Position numbers and translations under genes: made by a program. From Poronia punctata (lineage: Eukaryota; Ascomycota; Sordariomycetes; Xylariales; Xylariaceae), in contig MU401503.1 of assembly GCA_022579005.1 (NCBI GenBank), positions 62,001 to 126,000 on the forward strand: DNA of 64,000 nt, given 5' to 3'. This document shows, one piece after another, positions 9,763 through 23,341 of the stretch; the stretch's first letter is position 1; each line of letters begins with the position of its first letter. The notes under the pieces were generated by a model. That model did no database searches. It saw only the letters and a list, made by a program, of their open reading frames with translations, and had not been told where the DNA came from.

Positions 9763-12626
9763 TTTTTCGTTTCGTTTCGTTTCGTTTCGCTTCTTCTTCG
9801 GTTGGTTGTTGTTGTTTTGGTGGGTGGTTTCGGTTGGTTGCGAAGGGGGTGCAGTTTTGCAGGAGACCAAAAAAGCAAGAAGAAGAAATATAATTTTTCT
9901 TGTGCGAGATCGCGTTTGGTCAGGTAAGAACAGATGGTGTGATTTGGCTGGCCGCTGCCCAAGAATAATAATAAATAAAAATAGGCTCAGCCTGAAAGAA
10001 GAAGATGAATATTTATTAAGTCCCTTTTTCTTTTCTAATGAAAGCGAGTGGGTATAGCAACGACAGTTGTTTTGTTGGTCGTTTAGTTGTTGGTTTAAAA
10101 GATAGGACGACTTAGATATAGACTAAATCTGAAGTTGACGTGTTAAGTTTAGATAGATAGATAGATAGATTCGCGATTCTCAGATGGAGGGAAGATATCC
10201 AAAAGTCTAAAGTATTTAAAAGGTACGGACAGGTGTTTCAGTTTCTCTCTGGAATGTCAAGGGATGTGATATATCAAATAAAACTAAAACTAACGGGCCA
10301 CATCCGTCCGTCCGTCCGTCCGTCATTGATGTCGGAACCCACATACCTCAGACCCCCTACCTACGTACCTAGTACCTACCTAGGTACATACAAATAAATG
10401 AAATCTGAATGCATAAAACTATTGATTGTATAGGCGTAGGAGGAACAAACAAAAAGCTACATGTAAAAGGTTGATACGCCGCGTGTTGTACTCGTATCAA
10501 GATTTTTGCCAGCTAATACCTACTGTGACTGACTGACCGCATGGCAACTTCTCAAACGGCGGAAATGGGGCGATCACACGGATAAATGGGGTCGAACCCG
10601 GTCGGCACGGGGCCAGGGGTATGTGGTGTTCTCGTAAATACGCCACAACCTAGTAGGTTAGGTAATTAAGGTAGGTACTGTCTAGACGACCTACCTGCCA
10701 CCTGCCACCTGCCTACACACTTTTGTTAGGTAGGAACAAGTATAATACATAGGATCATTATTCATTTAGATAAAGAGTAACCTAACCTACCTAGACACTT
10801 CCTTTAAAAACACAAGACAAGACAAGACACAAGCCGGAGCCAGGGGGAATGGAAGGGGCGGGAGGACCCATAATTAAAAAGTACGGTAACAACTCGGACC
10901 CCACATTTTATGCACCGGGTTCCGCTGGCAAAAAGAGTGTTGTTGTGTTGTGTTTCCATTCCGTCCGCATCCGGGGGGGGGGGGAATACAAACGTTCCAG
11001 TGGCAGGCCGTGGCAGGGTAGGGCATTTTCAGCTGTCTGCTGCCTGGCCCGCCTTATTTGAATTGTAAGTTTAGGTAATCTAGCTGGCACGGTAAATAGC
11101 CCTAGTGACGCGATAACTTCGAATTAGATCGTTACAGGTGTTTCACACGATTTTTAGGAAGGGAAAAGGAAAATGTTGGAATAGGAAAGAAAGACCCGAT
11201 AGGCTTAGATCACGTAATTGCATATTTATTCATACAGCGCATACTGGGTTACTACCTAAGGTAAGGTAGGTAGCAAAGAAGAGAAACCGGAGATTTGACA
11301 TGGTGTAACACTAATATTAAAGATTTGTTATTCTTTTTTTTCGCATTGTAAAACAAAACGTGACATTGTAATATCATCTAATATTATTGAGACAGCTAAT
11401 CGTTAGAGTTAGGTAGCTTAGCTGCCTCAGGACAAAGGTTTGTTTATCCAAGTCCACCTAAATAAGGTATGTAACCTACATATGTAGGGTAGAGGGGCTC
11501 TAGAATCCCGAAACCAACCTACCTTACTTTACCTACAAATACTTTCTAACGTAGGATTTCGTTTCATCCCAAAAATTCGAGGTTAGTTCGTCTGATCGTC
11601 AACCAGGGTTATTTCGGGGGTCAAGCAAAGCAAAGCAAAGCAAAGCAAGGCAAGCAAGAGCACGGTGAAGAATGCAAGCATTCACCATTACTATAACTTA
11701 CCCCAAGACCCCAAGACCCCTGGGCTCTAACCAACCTAAAACCCGTCTCATCAGGGGGGGTATGAAACAGAACGACCATCTACTCGTACATTTCAAACGC
11801 AAACAGTAGAATAGTCTAGATAAGCGCAAAACATCTCGCAGACACTACGATACACTACCGTGACTAGGTAGTCAAGCAATCTATCCATATCGACCTCTAT
11901 TTCCTTACCATCAGCTACTTACCCAACCTAGGGATGTATGTATATATATATCTATAGCAATACCTCGGCTAGACATAATCAATCAATCAATTAATCAGAC
12001 TCCCTGAATACACGTACACGGATTAAGTGTCATCATCCCAATCCGGCCATTTTTCTGTCTCATGGTCTAGGACAACAACCTAAATTAATGGTAGATTGGT
12101 ACCTGTTCTATCTACTTACTTATCTAGTCGGTGTATTATTCATGATAGCGGTCAAGGTGTCCTGTCCCAAGTGTTGTTAGAGGTTTCAATGGCCAAGCTT
12201 GCGCATATATACTGGTAAATACCTCTAATATGCTTTTGTTTTTTTCGACCGATCCTCTGAAATATACAAATCTAACACCGCCGCCATCACCATCGCTGCA
12301 AACCAGAGCCGTTCAATAACCCAGCTCCCCGTAAACTCCCATCTAATGGTACCCTTACTCCTCGTGCTAATCGTACAATTGCGATTTAAAATGTGAAAAT
12401 GCCACAACCCCCTTAACGCCGTGTCGTATACACATCGATTTGGGTTCACCTCGGTCGTCCATGGACCTCTCCTCATGTGACTTGCCCATGCGGCATTGCC
12501 GTAGCTCACTCCCCCCCTACCCAGCTCGGTCAAGCGGCCCGTCATGTTTACCCCTTGCCCCAATTGGTCATGTCACATGAGTTCACTTATTCACCGAACC
12601 ATTTTGCCAAACTACAAGGCAGATAC
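9763..12626. other. Gene-poor, microsatellite-rich region
   Basis: About 2.9 kb with no gene I can support. Holds (GATA)5 at 10151-10170, (CCGT)5 at 10303-10323, overlapping CCTACCTAGGTA motifs at 10360-10390, a G12 run at 10973-10984 and AAGC-type repeats at about 11622-11650. TACTCGTA copies are at 10489 and 11781. A minus-strand frame at 12225-12563 just beyond the cch1 stop is probably 3' flank. Confidence 0.6.
9765..9789. repeat. (TTTCG)5 pentanucleotide microsatellite
   Basis: Five perfect units ending 3 bp upstream of the ATG (minus strand) of the small Ser-rich protein, so probably within its 5' leader. Confidence 0.85.
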
Positions 12627-15600
12627 TCATCGACCCATCCAATCCGAACGTCGTACAGATTTGCGCACCGTCGCGCTTCGTCTTATGCTTTCAACCCAGA
12701 CTGAATCGTCGAGGAAGCTCCTGAGCTGTGCTGGGCTTACCGCCTCGCTGCCTTGTCGTTCACGCGTCGTCATCGTAGGATCCCCCTGTATATCGAAGCT
12801 GAACGCAGTACCCTCGTCTCGACTTCCAGAAGCGGAAGCCGTCGCTCGGGGCCCGCTTGGATCATGTGATTGCGTGCCGTCCAACGTTGATATATCAGCG
12901 CCCAGAGAATAGCTTCTGTGCTGTCGCGTGGCATCAGACGCAGAAAGGAAATTCGAAGACGATGACGACGACACTGCTCCGGCAGGAGTTGGTGGAACTG
13001 CCAATGTTGTGCGTTGCTGTGCTATTCTAGCGCGTTCCTGTTGTCGTCGGTCACTCGCCTGATCGCTCGCCTTGTCGCTCGCCCGGTCACTCTCGTCGTC
13101 GACAAGAATTTCCGGCACGTCAAGTTGTGGTATGGCTGTCATTCTGCCAGACCGTTTCTTTTCCATGTGACGTCTGAACTGGCGAGAATAGTAGCTGTAA
13201 AGGTAAATTGTTAGTTTCTTGATTAAGCCGGACGGGGGGGCGCTCAAAGCTTACAGCGTGTCAAAAAAGTTGAGTACAGTCCGTCGGTGGACTTCCTCTT
13301 GGACCCGTTGGAGTCTGGCACGACGCCGGAGAAACTCGTCCAGCCTGTCCCTCGCCCGTTAGTCAAGATCCAACCAGGATTGCATGCTCGACTTACTTCA
13401 GACACTTGCTGTCATTAATCATATTATAATGCGCCAAGTGCATGAGTACCTGAGTGAATGAGATGCCTCGAACAGGGTCTGCCGAGACCATGACTTCTTC
13501 GTAGAACAAGTTGTAGCGACGGCGTCGTTCGCGTATCTTGTCCGTGTCCATCATTGCCATCCTTTCCTTCAACTTCTTCAGATCTATGCCACCGAGGTCC
13601 GTCTTTTTGGCTCCGATAGATGAATGCCGCCCCGTCTCATGATCGTTTCGCACGTCCTCGAGAATGCGGCCAACCGAGTCTTCATGGTCGTAGATACGCA
13701 TCTCAAACACGCCCGAGAGTTCTCCGAGGAGTCTGGGGAAGGCCTCTTTGCTGATGAAGCCGGTGCCTTCCGGATCGACACTCCGCCAAGCCTCCTTGAA
13801 CCTTCGTTGCTCGTCACGGTCGAGTTGGACCATGCTGTTGGATCGTTGGTATACGTAGCTGAAGCTCTCGTAGATGAGCGAGATGAACAGGTTGACAAAA
13901 ATGTACATGCTGATGAGATTCCAGGCGACGAACAGCACACGTGCCCATGCGGTATGGCCACAGTCGCTGTTGAAGAAATCCTCATCCTCGACGCAAAATG
14001 GATGTTTGATCTGGGCATAATCCTCCATGAAGGCATTCCAACCCTCGCCCACACTCATTCGGAACAGAAGGATGAGCGCATTCGGAACATTCCTCACGTT
14101 TTTGTAAGCGTCCTCTTCCGGCCCGAATCGCGTCAAGCTGAATGTCTGAGTCAGGGCGATGGCGAAGACGGAAAAGAAGATTAGCCATGTTACTAGTAGG
14201 TTGAAAATGGTCCCTAGACTGGCCGCCGCCGTTTTGAAAAGCTGGTCGAGCGCGTCGTTTCGCGGGATCAAGAGCAGCACAATACCGACGAGGAACCCCT
14301 TGTGGAGTTGGACGAATGCCTCGTTGCCGTCTTGGTGGGGGATCAGGACAACCGAGGTCGCAAAGGCACCGATCACTGTGAACAAGGAGAAAACATCCCA
14401 TGAACTCTTTCGAAACCGGGCCCAGCCACGTCCAACAATACGGACGACGATATTAACCAGGTAGAATATCGTAAAGAGAAGGAATAGCACGCCCCTAGTC
14501 TGAGACCACCACCACGGTTCCGGATAATATTCGAGCAACAGTAAGATCAAGTGGAGGACCAAAACAGCTGTATTGGCCGTGTACCACTTGCCCCTCTTTT
14601 CGATTGCTCGTTTGTAGCACCACTTCTTCCACTTGCTCTCCGATTCGCCGTACGAGCTTCTTGAAGGTGTAATGTTGCGGAGCAGCTTCCTCAATTCGAG
14701 CCAGCTTCTCTGATCGGCCGTCAAGAAGGCCACTCCAGTCTTCTCTGCATAGTTGCGCATGAAGACAGAAATAAACAAGGTGAGGACAAAGACTGTCCCG
14801 AGGAGGTTGAAGACGATGGTGAAGACGGCATTCCCGAGGGACGCCATGTCCTGAGGTTGGAGACCAGGGCCAGTAATCGACTGGACCGCAAACGAGACGT
14901 CTACCCAGCCCTCCTGCGATACGATCTGGAAAAGTATGAACAGGGACGAGGCGAAATCATCGAAGCTGAAAAAGGGATTTTCGGCCACACGGGGCGCAAG
15001 CAGCTCCCAGTCCGGATTAGACGGTGCGCTTAGGTACTCGCCAAAACACTCGTTAAGCTGTGTCAGGTCGCCATCGTTACAGCTCAATAGTTTCCCCGAA
15101 AATAGATTCACCGCATAGATAGCAAATGGTATCAGAAGGGACAAAGAGACAAGAGCAGCCTGGAATTTTTAGTTAGCCGAGGGGTTCCAGCGGTTCCAGC
15201 GGTTGCCGGCCTAGTCATGCCAAACTTACACTAATGATCTTCCATCCCGCCACAACAATAAGAGAATGGAAAATATCCCGGGCCGAATTACTAATGTTGA
15301 GGAGCCTCAGCGCCCGCAACGCCTTGAATGCGCCGATAGCCCTCGAGACGGACCTGTCGGAGAGCAAGGCGACGACATTGATCCATAAGGTAATCAAAAC
15401 CACAGCATCTATGAAGCCCCACGAGCTTCGGTAGTATGCGTTAGGTGTGAAGAACAGTCCATCGGCGATGATCTTGATCATAGCTTCGATGGTGAAGAGG
15501 ACGGCGAATGCTAGGTCGGCCCACACAAACCATGGGATGCGGCCCTGCGGGTCTTGATGTTCCTTCTGGTATAGAGGAGTGGTCACGAAGGCGATGACCA

Positions 15601-18600
15601 CCATGGCAAGGATCGCTGCGTAGATGAAACCCGAGAAGCCGTGCCAGACGAATACGTGAGGCTCGACGCCGCCAAACCTCTCATGTCCTCTACCTGGTCC
15701 GACAATGCGTTGGCAGAATCTCCGAATCGGGTTTCTGGGAGTCAGTATATAGAGTGCATTGTTGTAGGTTGGATGGCGCCGTAGATACTCCTTTTGTGCC
15801 TTGCGCCGCTCCGCCGTGGCAGCCACCGCTTGTCGAGCCATCTGTCGCGGGTCTAGCGCAGCATACGAGGAGCTCTCGAACATTGTATTCGAGTAAAACG
15901 GGTTGGGCTCCTTGCCACTGAACCTTTCCTGCAATTTATTCCAGACCCAAGAAATAGGGCCTAGGCGGGTCGCAGGAGCCTTCATAGTTTCGGGTGGTGG
16001 GCTGTCACCGTCGGTCGTGCCCGTCTGGTTGAGAGGATCCGACGGGTCGTCGAGAAACTCCCTCACCACAGCCTCCTTCAAAAGCATTTCCATCGAGGCC
16101 GGCCCATAGTCGAGGAGCTCTCGCTTCTGCCGTTGTCTCCCGAAGCCGAAGATTTCCGAGAGGGCAACATTACTAGCAGCGGTCGAGCCTGTATCCTCCC
16201 TGCGTAGAAAGGCTTTGACCTGCTCTAATCGCTTCTCGTCCTCGGAAACATCAAAGTTCTCTTGTATGACAGCAATGAACATGTTGACGAGAATGAAGAA
16301 CGAAAGGATGAACCAGCCGATGAGAAATATAGCCCCATACCACGACGTGTTGTACTTCTTGGTGTAGGATGTTACGTTGTACAGTATATCGGTCCAGTTT
16401 TCACTTGAAAGGATCTGATACATGCCAAGAAACGAATTCCAAATATTGTAGAACGAGATATTGTTGAGGTCCCCGTTGTCGTCATATAGATGTATCTCGC
16501 CCCGGAATAACTGAACGGCGAAGATTGCCATGATCCAAGTGATGAGGAACACGAACAAGATGAGGTTACCGATACCAGCCACGTTGCCGAGTGTCAGCAG
16601 GATGAGATCCCGTGTAAGAGGGACTGCCAGTACTACGCGGTAAACACGGAGGATTTGGAATATGGTAAGCCAGGCATAGACTTCCTCCCTGCGGCGGATC
16701 TGAGGGAAGATGATGATTGTGTTTACCACTGCAAGGAAGAGATCGGCCAAGTTCCGGCCTTTTCGGTGGAATGACCTCCAGTCGGCCATGATCCGGATGG
16801 CAATCTCCACGTCCAGTAGAGAAGTAACAACGATATTGGCGACAAGAATAAACTCCTTGCGCCCCTGGTCCATGTTCGAGCTTCTCCAGGCTTGGGCAAA
16901 GATGTCGAATGCGATGAGGAGAACCCAAACCAGTGATGTCTTGTTGTACATTCGCTGTAGGGTAGAGGTTCTCCGTAGTTGTGGCTCATGTAGCCCGGCC
17001 AGGAGGGGTTCTTGATCATCGGCCGTGAATGCACTTGCTCTACTTTCCTCCCGTATGACTTGGAATGAGGTCGTGATTACGGCAATGAGCAGATTGGTTA
17101 GCCATAACATCATGATCATGATGCCCGCGCCGAAGAAAAGGGCGGCGGCCTGGTAGTCCGAGTTGGTGGTGTAGTACATGAGATCAGACCAAGTGTTGGC
17201 ACTCATGATGACAAAGACCAACTCTAACGACTGGATTATGTTATCAAAGCTGACAGTCCCGTTAAAAGGGCTGTCCTGCTCGAGACAAATCGAGCGTTGG
17301 GGACAGATGAATCCTTTTGGGGCACCTCTAGTTTGGATTAGGTGGTCGAGTGACCTGTCTCCCGTGGCCGTCTCGTCGAATTTGACCCAGGGAGCAGGTT
17401 TGCCCGTAATGTTATCGATGTGGCCACCGCAAAACGTCATGTCGTTGGAATAGCTGGCTGTGAGATTCAGGGGTTGCAGGGGGTCTAACCAGACACAATG
17501 ACGACTCAAGCTCGATTTGAAACTCTGGACACCCACAATAGCAAACAACAACCAAAAGAACCCTATCAGAAAGGCAACACGGAGGAGCAGCGGCGCCGCC
17601 TTCTTCAAACTTTGTAAAATGATCTACATCATTGGTTAGCAAGGAACCGTGGGACGTGGGGTCATTGTAGAGACAAACCGCTGTGCCCTTGGTGAGAGAG
17701 AGGAGCCGAATGATTCGGAGACAGCTGAGCATTCGGAATATATACAGGTGATATTCTTTTTCCAACCCGGTGATGCTGAGCGCAAAGGCGATCCAAAAAG
17801 AAACGACCGCGACGAAATCAAGCCGGTTGAAACCATGACGCAAGAACGCACGGCGCGCGAGGTGTAATCGCATTTGCTCCTCGACTGTCTCTGGCATGAC
17901 GTGCATCATGGTGAGGGACCGTGCAAATGTTGACGGTCCGTAGCTCTCTTGCCGAGGAGCATTGACCGATTTATGACGCTGAGGCCGGAATGCGGCATTG
18001 TATCGATCTGACATGGCCTTCCGAAAGCCTTGTTTGCGATCAATCGTGCTATACTCGGCTGGATTCAGTATGAAGCCAGAAACGATAACGTGAGCCACTA
18101 TCTCCAGGCTAAATATGATGAAAATGACGAGGATCGCCCAGTTTATGCCAGACGATGGATTCCAAAGCGGTTTTCGTCCGTAACCCTCTCGGAAAACATT
18201 ATGCGCTGACTCAACAACAAGTAGAACTGCTTGCAAGACTATTAGGAGCAGAAGCATGGGCTCCGTGTAACGATGCACCAAGACATCGCAAAGCTTCCGC
18301 CGGACAAAACTATCAGGAGGGAAGATGCCAAGAGAACGGCCCTTTAGAGGATTTGGCATGGGTCCGGCACGGCGTGGAGGCAGAGGAACCTCTGGGGCCC
18401 GCCACTCAGGCTCGCCTTTCTTTTCGATGGGCGATGGCGGGTAAAGCTGAGATTGGTACGAAGTACTAGCACCTGATCGAGAAGGCGGGCGGCTGACGGA
18501 TGGACGGCGTCCATCCATACTTGGGGATCTCGAACGCTGCTGACGTTTCTCAATAGACTCTGCCTCACCACTGACGTTCACCACGCGCTGGGACATGGCC

Positions 18601-19283
18601 CTAACAATCGACCCAGCCTTATACAGCGCATCAGTCGGCCCTTGGATCCGTGAGGATCGGGGACTGCGAGGTGCCAGTGATTGGCCATAGCTACGATGCC
18701 TGCCCCCTTCTGGGTTGTTTTCCAGATCAAACCCAAGTAGCTGGGTTGCCCGTCCTCCTGGCCGAGGGCTATTATCTATATCGGAGACAGTCTGGAAACT
18801 ATCTCTTGGCTGACCGTCGGACTGCGGTGCGTCTAGAGGCGCGCCAGATATGGGCTGGGCGGAAGACGTGAGGGGGGCCCGGTCAGAGTCGAAGTAGTCA
18901 TCTTGAGGGGTCTCCTCGTAGTACGGAGTCCGAGTTATGTAGGGGTTCGTCGAGTCCGAAGCTGGTCGTGGAGGATCTTGCTGGGTAGTATGGGCCGGAT
19001 GGATTTCAGGCGGAAGGGCTGCCTGTAGGGCAGATGCGTCGAAGGGAGAGGACGGGGTCAACTCGTAACCATCGTCGTGGTCGTGGGAGAACTGGTTACC
19101 CTCCCAATAGGTCGAGATGGCAGGCAGGTTGCGGTCCGCCAGGGACCCAGCCTCTCCAGACCTGTGCCGATGTTGGCTTTGCTGTCTCCCGAGGTCTTGC
19201 AGAGGTATGGATTGCCGACCGGATCCAGACGAAGCTCGCTGCGACTGTCTGGATTGTCGGCGAGAGTCCGGCGACCCAGTCAT
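12627..19283 (-). CDS. cch1: Voltage-gated-type calcium channel Cch1, pore subunit
   Basis: Plasma-membrane high-affinity Ca2+ influx channel, partner of Mid1 in the calcineurin/pheromone/ER-stress response. Exons: 19283-17679, 17623-15230, 15159-13397, 13344-13255 and 13194-12627, giving 2139 aa with all phases matching. A disordered Ser/Pro/Arg-rich N-terminus of about 320 residues precedes four six-transmembrane repeats. Pore segments read SANTW (repeat I, Asn near residue 678), SSENW (II), SQEGW (III) and VGEGW (IV): an N/E/E/E filter rather than the animal EEEE. S4-type arginine spacing is visible, for example RMLSCLRIIRLL and RVYRVVLAVPLTR. An EF-hand-like C-terminal segment (DPEGTGFISKEAF) and a Ser-rich tail follow. 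The SLKKAAPLLLRVAFLIGFFWLL region and the length match fungal Cch1. Confidence 0.96.
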
Positions 19284-20687
19284 GATGAGTGTCGGGTCAT
19301 ATAAACGGCAGTATTATGGCACATTCAGGAACATCGAGAACAAGGTAAAGAGCAAAAGCGCGCTCGCGACAAGCGTCTAGAACAAAGTTGATAGCATTCC
19401 TACGCGATGACAGCTAGCAATGATCCCTAACCCCGTTACTTATCGTTCGAATTGGCGTAGGTATTTTGAATATTATCCTTTCTTTTAAGCCGATTAAGTC
19501 TTAGCGGCTGACGAATCTCACAGGATCATTAGACCCTCGAACCAGTGACGACCAGATTTGAAACGAGCGATTGTCGACTGCAAAGAACACGTGGATAGCG
19601 GCTCGGAGCGCTGATAAGATAAATGTCAGAACTGACACATGCAAAAGAGTGTACTCGTTTGTCACAAGTAACATTACACGTCTACAACAAAATCGAAGAA
19701 GGGAATAATAGGAAATGGAAATTTGTAGCTTGAACCAAGATCTCAAAGGTCTGGTTAGGAGCCGACGGCAGGATGGGCCAGCCTCCCCCTTGTCGTACCT
19801 ACCTACTTGCTGCTCGTACCTCCTAATACAACGGTACGTATCCATGTAGACTACCTATGTACGTGGTATCAAATTGCACCTTATCCACAACCGGAAAGGA
19901 GCGACCCGTGCACCTATTCTTAGTGGTTTGAAAGCGACCTCCTCAGGGCAGTGCAAGGCTTTGGAATTGGAAGTCCTGTATTATCGTATACCTACGTTCG
20001 AATATAAGGAAATAATTAACCCAGCTCCCTATTCATTTGCTCAGGTTGCTTGCAAGAACTGGGATTAACTTGCAAATAGTGTAGGCCTCGAATCAAATAA
20101 CTTGTAAATGAGCCATCACACATTCTAGTATGCTGGTTGATGATAAACTGTTATCTTCTTGCTGGGCCAAGTACCAAAGGTACCGAGTACAGGGCCGCGT
20201 ACATCATGCATGCAGATACCGTTGAACTAAAATATCTACACCGTGTACGCGTAATTAGGGCGTACCTTAGAGGTACAAAATGTACGTGTACACGTAGGAG
20301 CAAAAAATAGCAAGGCCCCACATCCACTAGACTAAGCACCTTGTACGTTATAGTGCCGTCGCGTAATGACGCCCTCCGTCGCGCCAGGAATCCCACATGC
20401 GATAACTCAGAAACCTGACAGAGACGTAGTTTGTTCATACTTGCAAGCCCTGGAACTTGAGACTGTCAAGCAACATTTGTGCTAAATTATTCGGTATTGA
20501 AGCTCAAGCCTGTTTAGCCCTTCAGTAATTATATCATTGCTACCTTGGGCGATTGGCGATGCCACGCCTTATCTTCATTGCATCATTTTGATTCCGACTA
20601 CCACACGTAAAGACACCAACCCTAAATGTGCACCTCGTTACCCAGTCCAACGACCTACGAGTAGACCTTCTATCATTTACACGCGCG
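19284..20687. other. Divergent promoter region, no gene seen
   Basis: Upstream region shared by cch1 (minus) and the PHD gene (plus). Contains a TACGAGTA copy at 20656, 25 bp before the PHD-gene ATG. Short frames here show no family likeness. Confidence 0.6.
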
Positions 20688-23341
20688 ATGCCAGCCCGGA
20701 AACGCGCGTTGCGCGAAATCGAACCAGAGGCCGACGCTCAACAGATCTCGCCCGAGTCAGATCTCCTTCAACGGCTAAGAAATTCATGGCAGTTCGCGAA
20801 CCTTTTCCAGTGGATCTATCTCTTTGGCCGAGTTGTCAAGATTGAGGACAGTCTCGACATAGATGTACGGTGGTCCCATTTCCAATCTACACTGGGAGTA
20901 GGCTTTGATCTGACATATTTACCCAACCTTAGGACCTAGAAGCCGAGTGCCTCAAGCCACAATCAACAGTTCTTGTGGACATTGGGCTCGCATTGCTAAA
21001 GTTTGTGTCCTCTCATCGAGGACTTACGTATGTTGAGTGACCTTTAATCGGGAAGGAATAGAAGACAGCTAACATATGCCATAGTCATGATCTTTTTGAT
21101 GAGTATACCCGTCGGCAATATGTTGCCAAGGCTCCAGATCGCAACCCTTTTGGGACCGACGAGTCGCCAGCAAAATTCAACGACTTCGATCCGATACTAA
21201 AGGTCTGATTACCCGGCCTTTTACGTCTTTATCCTTTAGCTTGCTCACACGCCTGGTCCAGATACGAGTCCTCCAACAACTCACGCAATGGGTCATGCTC
21301 CACCCCGAACGTATTCGGGAAAAGATGGACGAGCAGAAGCCTAGCGACCAAACTGACTGGGTTCGTAGCCGTTGCAATAACAGTTACCATATAAAGCTAA
21401 CAAGAATAGCGCATTGAACCCTCTGGGTGGGATAGCGACGACCGCGAATATTACATCCTGGATGACAACCGACTTTACCGCTTAACACCGGCCCCGCCTA
21501 CACCGGCTCCGGCTTGGAAGCCAAAGAAGAATTCGAAAAAGGCGAAAGCCGCTGCAAGGGCTGCCAAACGACGCCGGACGTCAAGATCAACCGCTCAAAC
21601 TCGCAGTGGCGCCGATGACGATGAGCCAGATCAGGATGATGCACCCGAGCCCGAAGACGACGGCCTCGGCGGCGCCAAGTGGGAGTGCATAGGGGTTGGA
21701 CTGGAAGATATTAAAGCATTCCTTGCTACTATACAAAAATCTCGCGATGAGAATGAAAAGATCCTCCGAAGCACTATCGAAGAGCACCTGCTCCCTATCC
21801 TAGAAAAACAGGAGGAAGCACGCAAACGGAAGATATTACAGAGAGAAAGGGAGCTGCTCAACCTCGAGAAGTTAGCCCACGCTAAAAGGTCAAGCCGCCT
21901 CGCTAGCAAGGCGGAACAGCAAAGAATACAGCAGCAAGCTAGAGAAGAGGAAGAAAAGCGCCAGCGGGAAGAAAAGGCAGCGAAGAAGGAGGAACAGAAG
22001 CGCCTGAAAGCCGAGAGGGAGCACGAGATGCGCGCGAAATCTCGAGAGGAGAGATTAAAAGAACGTGAAACTCGGCGATTGCAGCACGAAGAAGAACTTG
22101 CGCAACTTTCAGAGGGCAGTAAGAGAATGGGAGACGCTAGGCTATCAGAACGACGGGTCAAAGTGGAAATCGAGCGGAATAAGCGAGTCTTGCAAGAACT
22201 AGAGGAAGAAGGCGATGACTGGATTTTCGACTGTATCTGTGGTGTATACGGCCAAGTCGATGATGGCACCCACAGCATTGCCTGCGAAAGATGTAATGGG
22301 TGGCAGCACAGTAAGTGCGTTGGCATCAGTGAGGAGGAAGCCGATAGAGCCGACTTCCACTTTATATGCAAAAGCTGCCGGCGACAGAAACAATTGGATT
22401 CAGGAGAGGAGAAACAGCCCTATATAAAGTTGAAGGTTCGGCGACCGGACAGCTCTTCGGCGCCTCAGACGGATGGCAAAGAGCCGTCTCAACCACAACA
22501 AGCTCCAACACGAGAAGGAGGTGAGCCGGGGTCCAGCATCGAAGCAGGAGCTATCAATCGATCACAGCTACCACCGGTGCAACAGCCCACCGAGTTCCCA
22601 ACTATTCCGGTCAAGCCAGCAGGCCAGAGCCATGCCCTCCCACCCGCATCGCCGTATACCAACGGTGACGGGGTTCATGCCTTCTCGTCACCACACCCTG
22701 CGTTATCACCGCCCCAACAATCGCCCAACAAGTCCAGAGCCTACTCGACAGTCTTCAACTCGTCCTCGCCCACCGATGCAACCCAACCAGCAGGTAGCCA
22801 ACATAAACTGCCTCAGAAAGGAATATTCCATGCTCCCTCTAAGAGTAGTCCCCAGACACTGTCGTCGAATAATATACCCTCCATCCCTACCGCTGCCGCA
22901 TTTATACCATCAGTAGCGGCTAGGTCTGGTTCTCCTTTGAAGAAGCCCGTGGATACTGCAGACGAACACCTGAATATTGCTTCGCCACCAAATGTCGTAT
23001 CAACGGTGTTTCCCGTGCCCGCCCAAACCCCCAATGCACCCACACCAAGTCACCGGAGTCTACTTGTGACACCTCAACTCGATAACTCCCCCTTTCGGCC
23101 TGGCGAGACGACCCCTAGCCTTCCACCAAGTAGGAATGGCCTGTCACCCATGAAACGCTCCCCACCTCCCTCTCAAAAATTTGACAGGGGCATCCGTTCG
23201 TCGCCCACTCCTGCAATACTGCCTCCCGCCACGGCCTTGCCCCCGACACCTTCGAAGCAAATCCTAACACCACCTGTCAAACCTTCTGATCCTACTCGAA
23301 TAGGGTCAAGGCCCTCAAGTAGCTTCGGGAGTGATATTTGA
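20688..23341 (+). CDS. DDT/WHIM-like and PHD-finger chromatin protein
   Basis: Exons 20688-20864, 20933-21027, 21085-21202, 21262-21360 and 21410-23341, giving 806 aa; every junction keeps frame. The third intron has a less usual GTCTGA donor. Residues about 30-160 look like a DDT-type helical domain (WQFANLFQWIYLFGRVV, DIGLALLKFVSSHRGL), followed by a WHIM2-like segment (GWDSDDREYYILDDNRLYR). A long Glu/Arg/Lys coiled coil then leads to one PHD finger at about 438-488 in C4HC3 order (CICG, CERCNGWQHSKC, CKSCRR). The last 300 residues are disordered and Pro/Ser-rich. The layout resembles Rsf1/CECR2-type ISWI-associated subunits and predicts histone-tail reading. Complex membership is inferred. 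Confidence 0.88.

Noticed and set aside
9102..10984. Runs of GT, GACT, GATA, CCGT and poly-G as a possible CRISPR-like or satellite array
   Set aside because: These are short unrelated microsatellites with no spacer-repeat structure.
12225..12563. 112-codon minus-strand frame with a hydrophobic segment after cch1
   Set aside because: Immediately downstream of the cch1 stop, no splice logic or family; best read as 3' flank.
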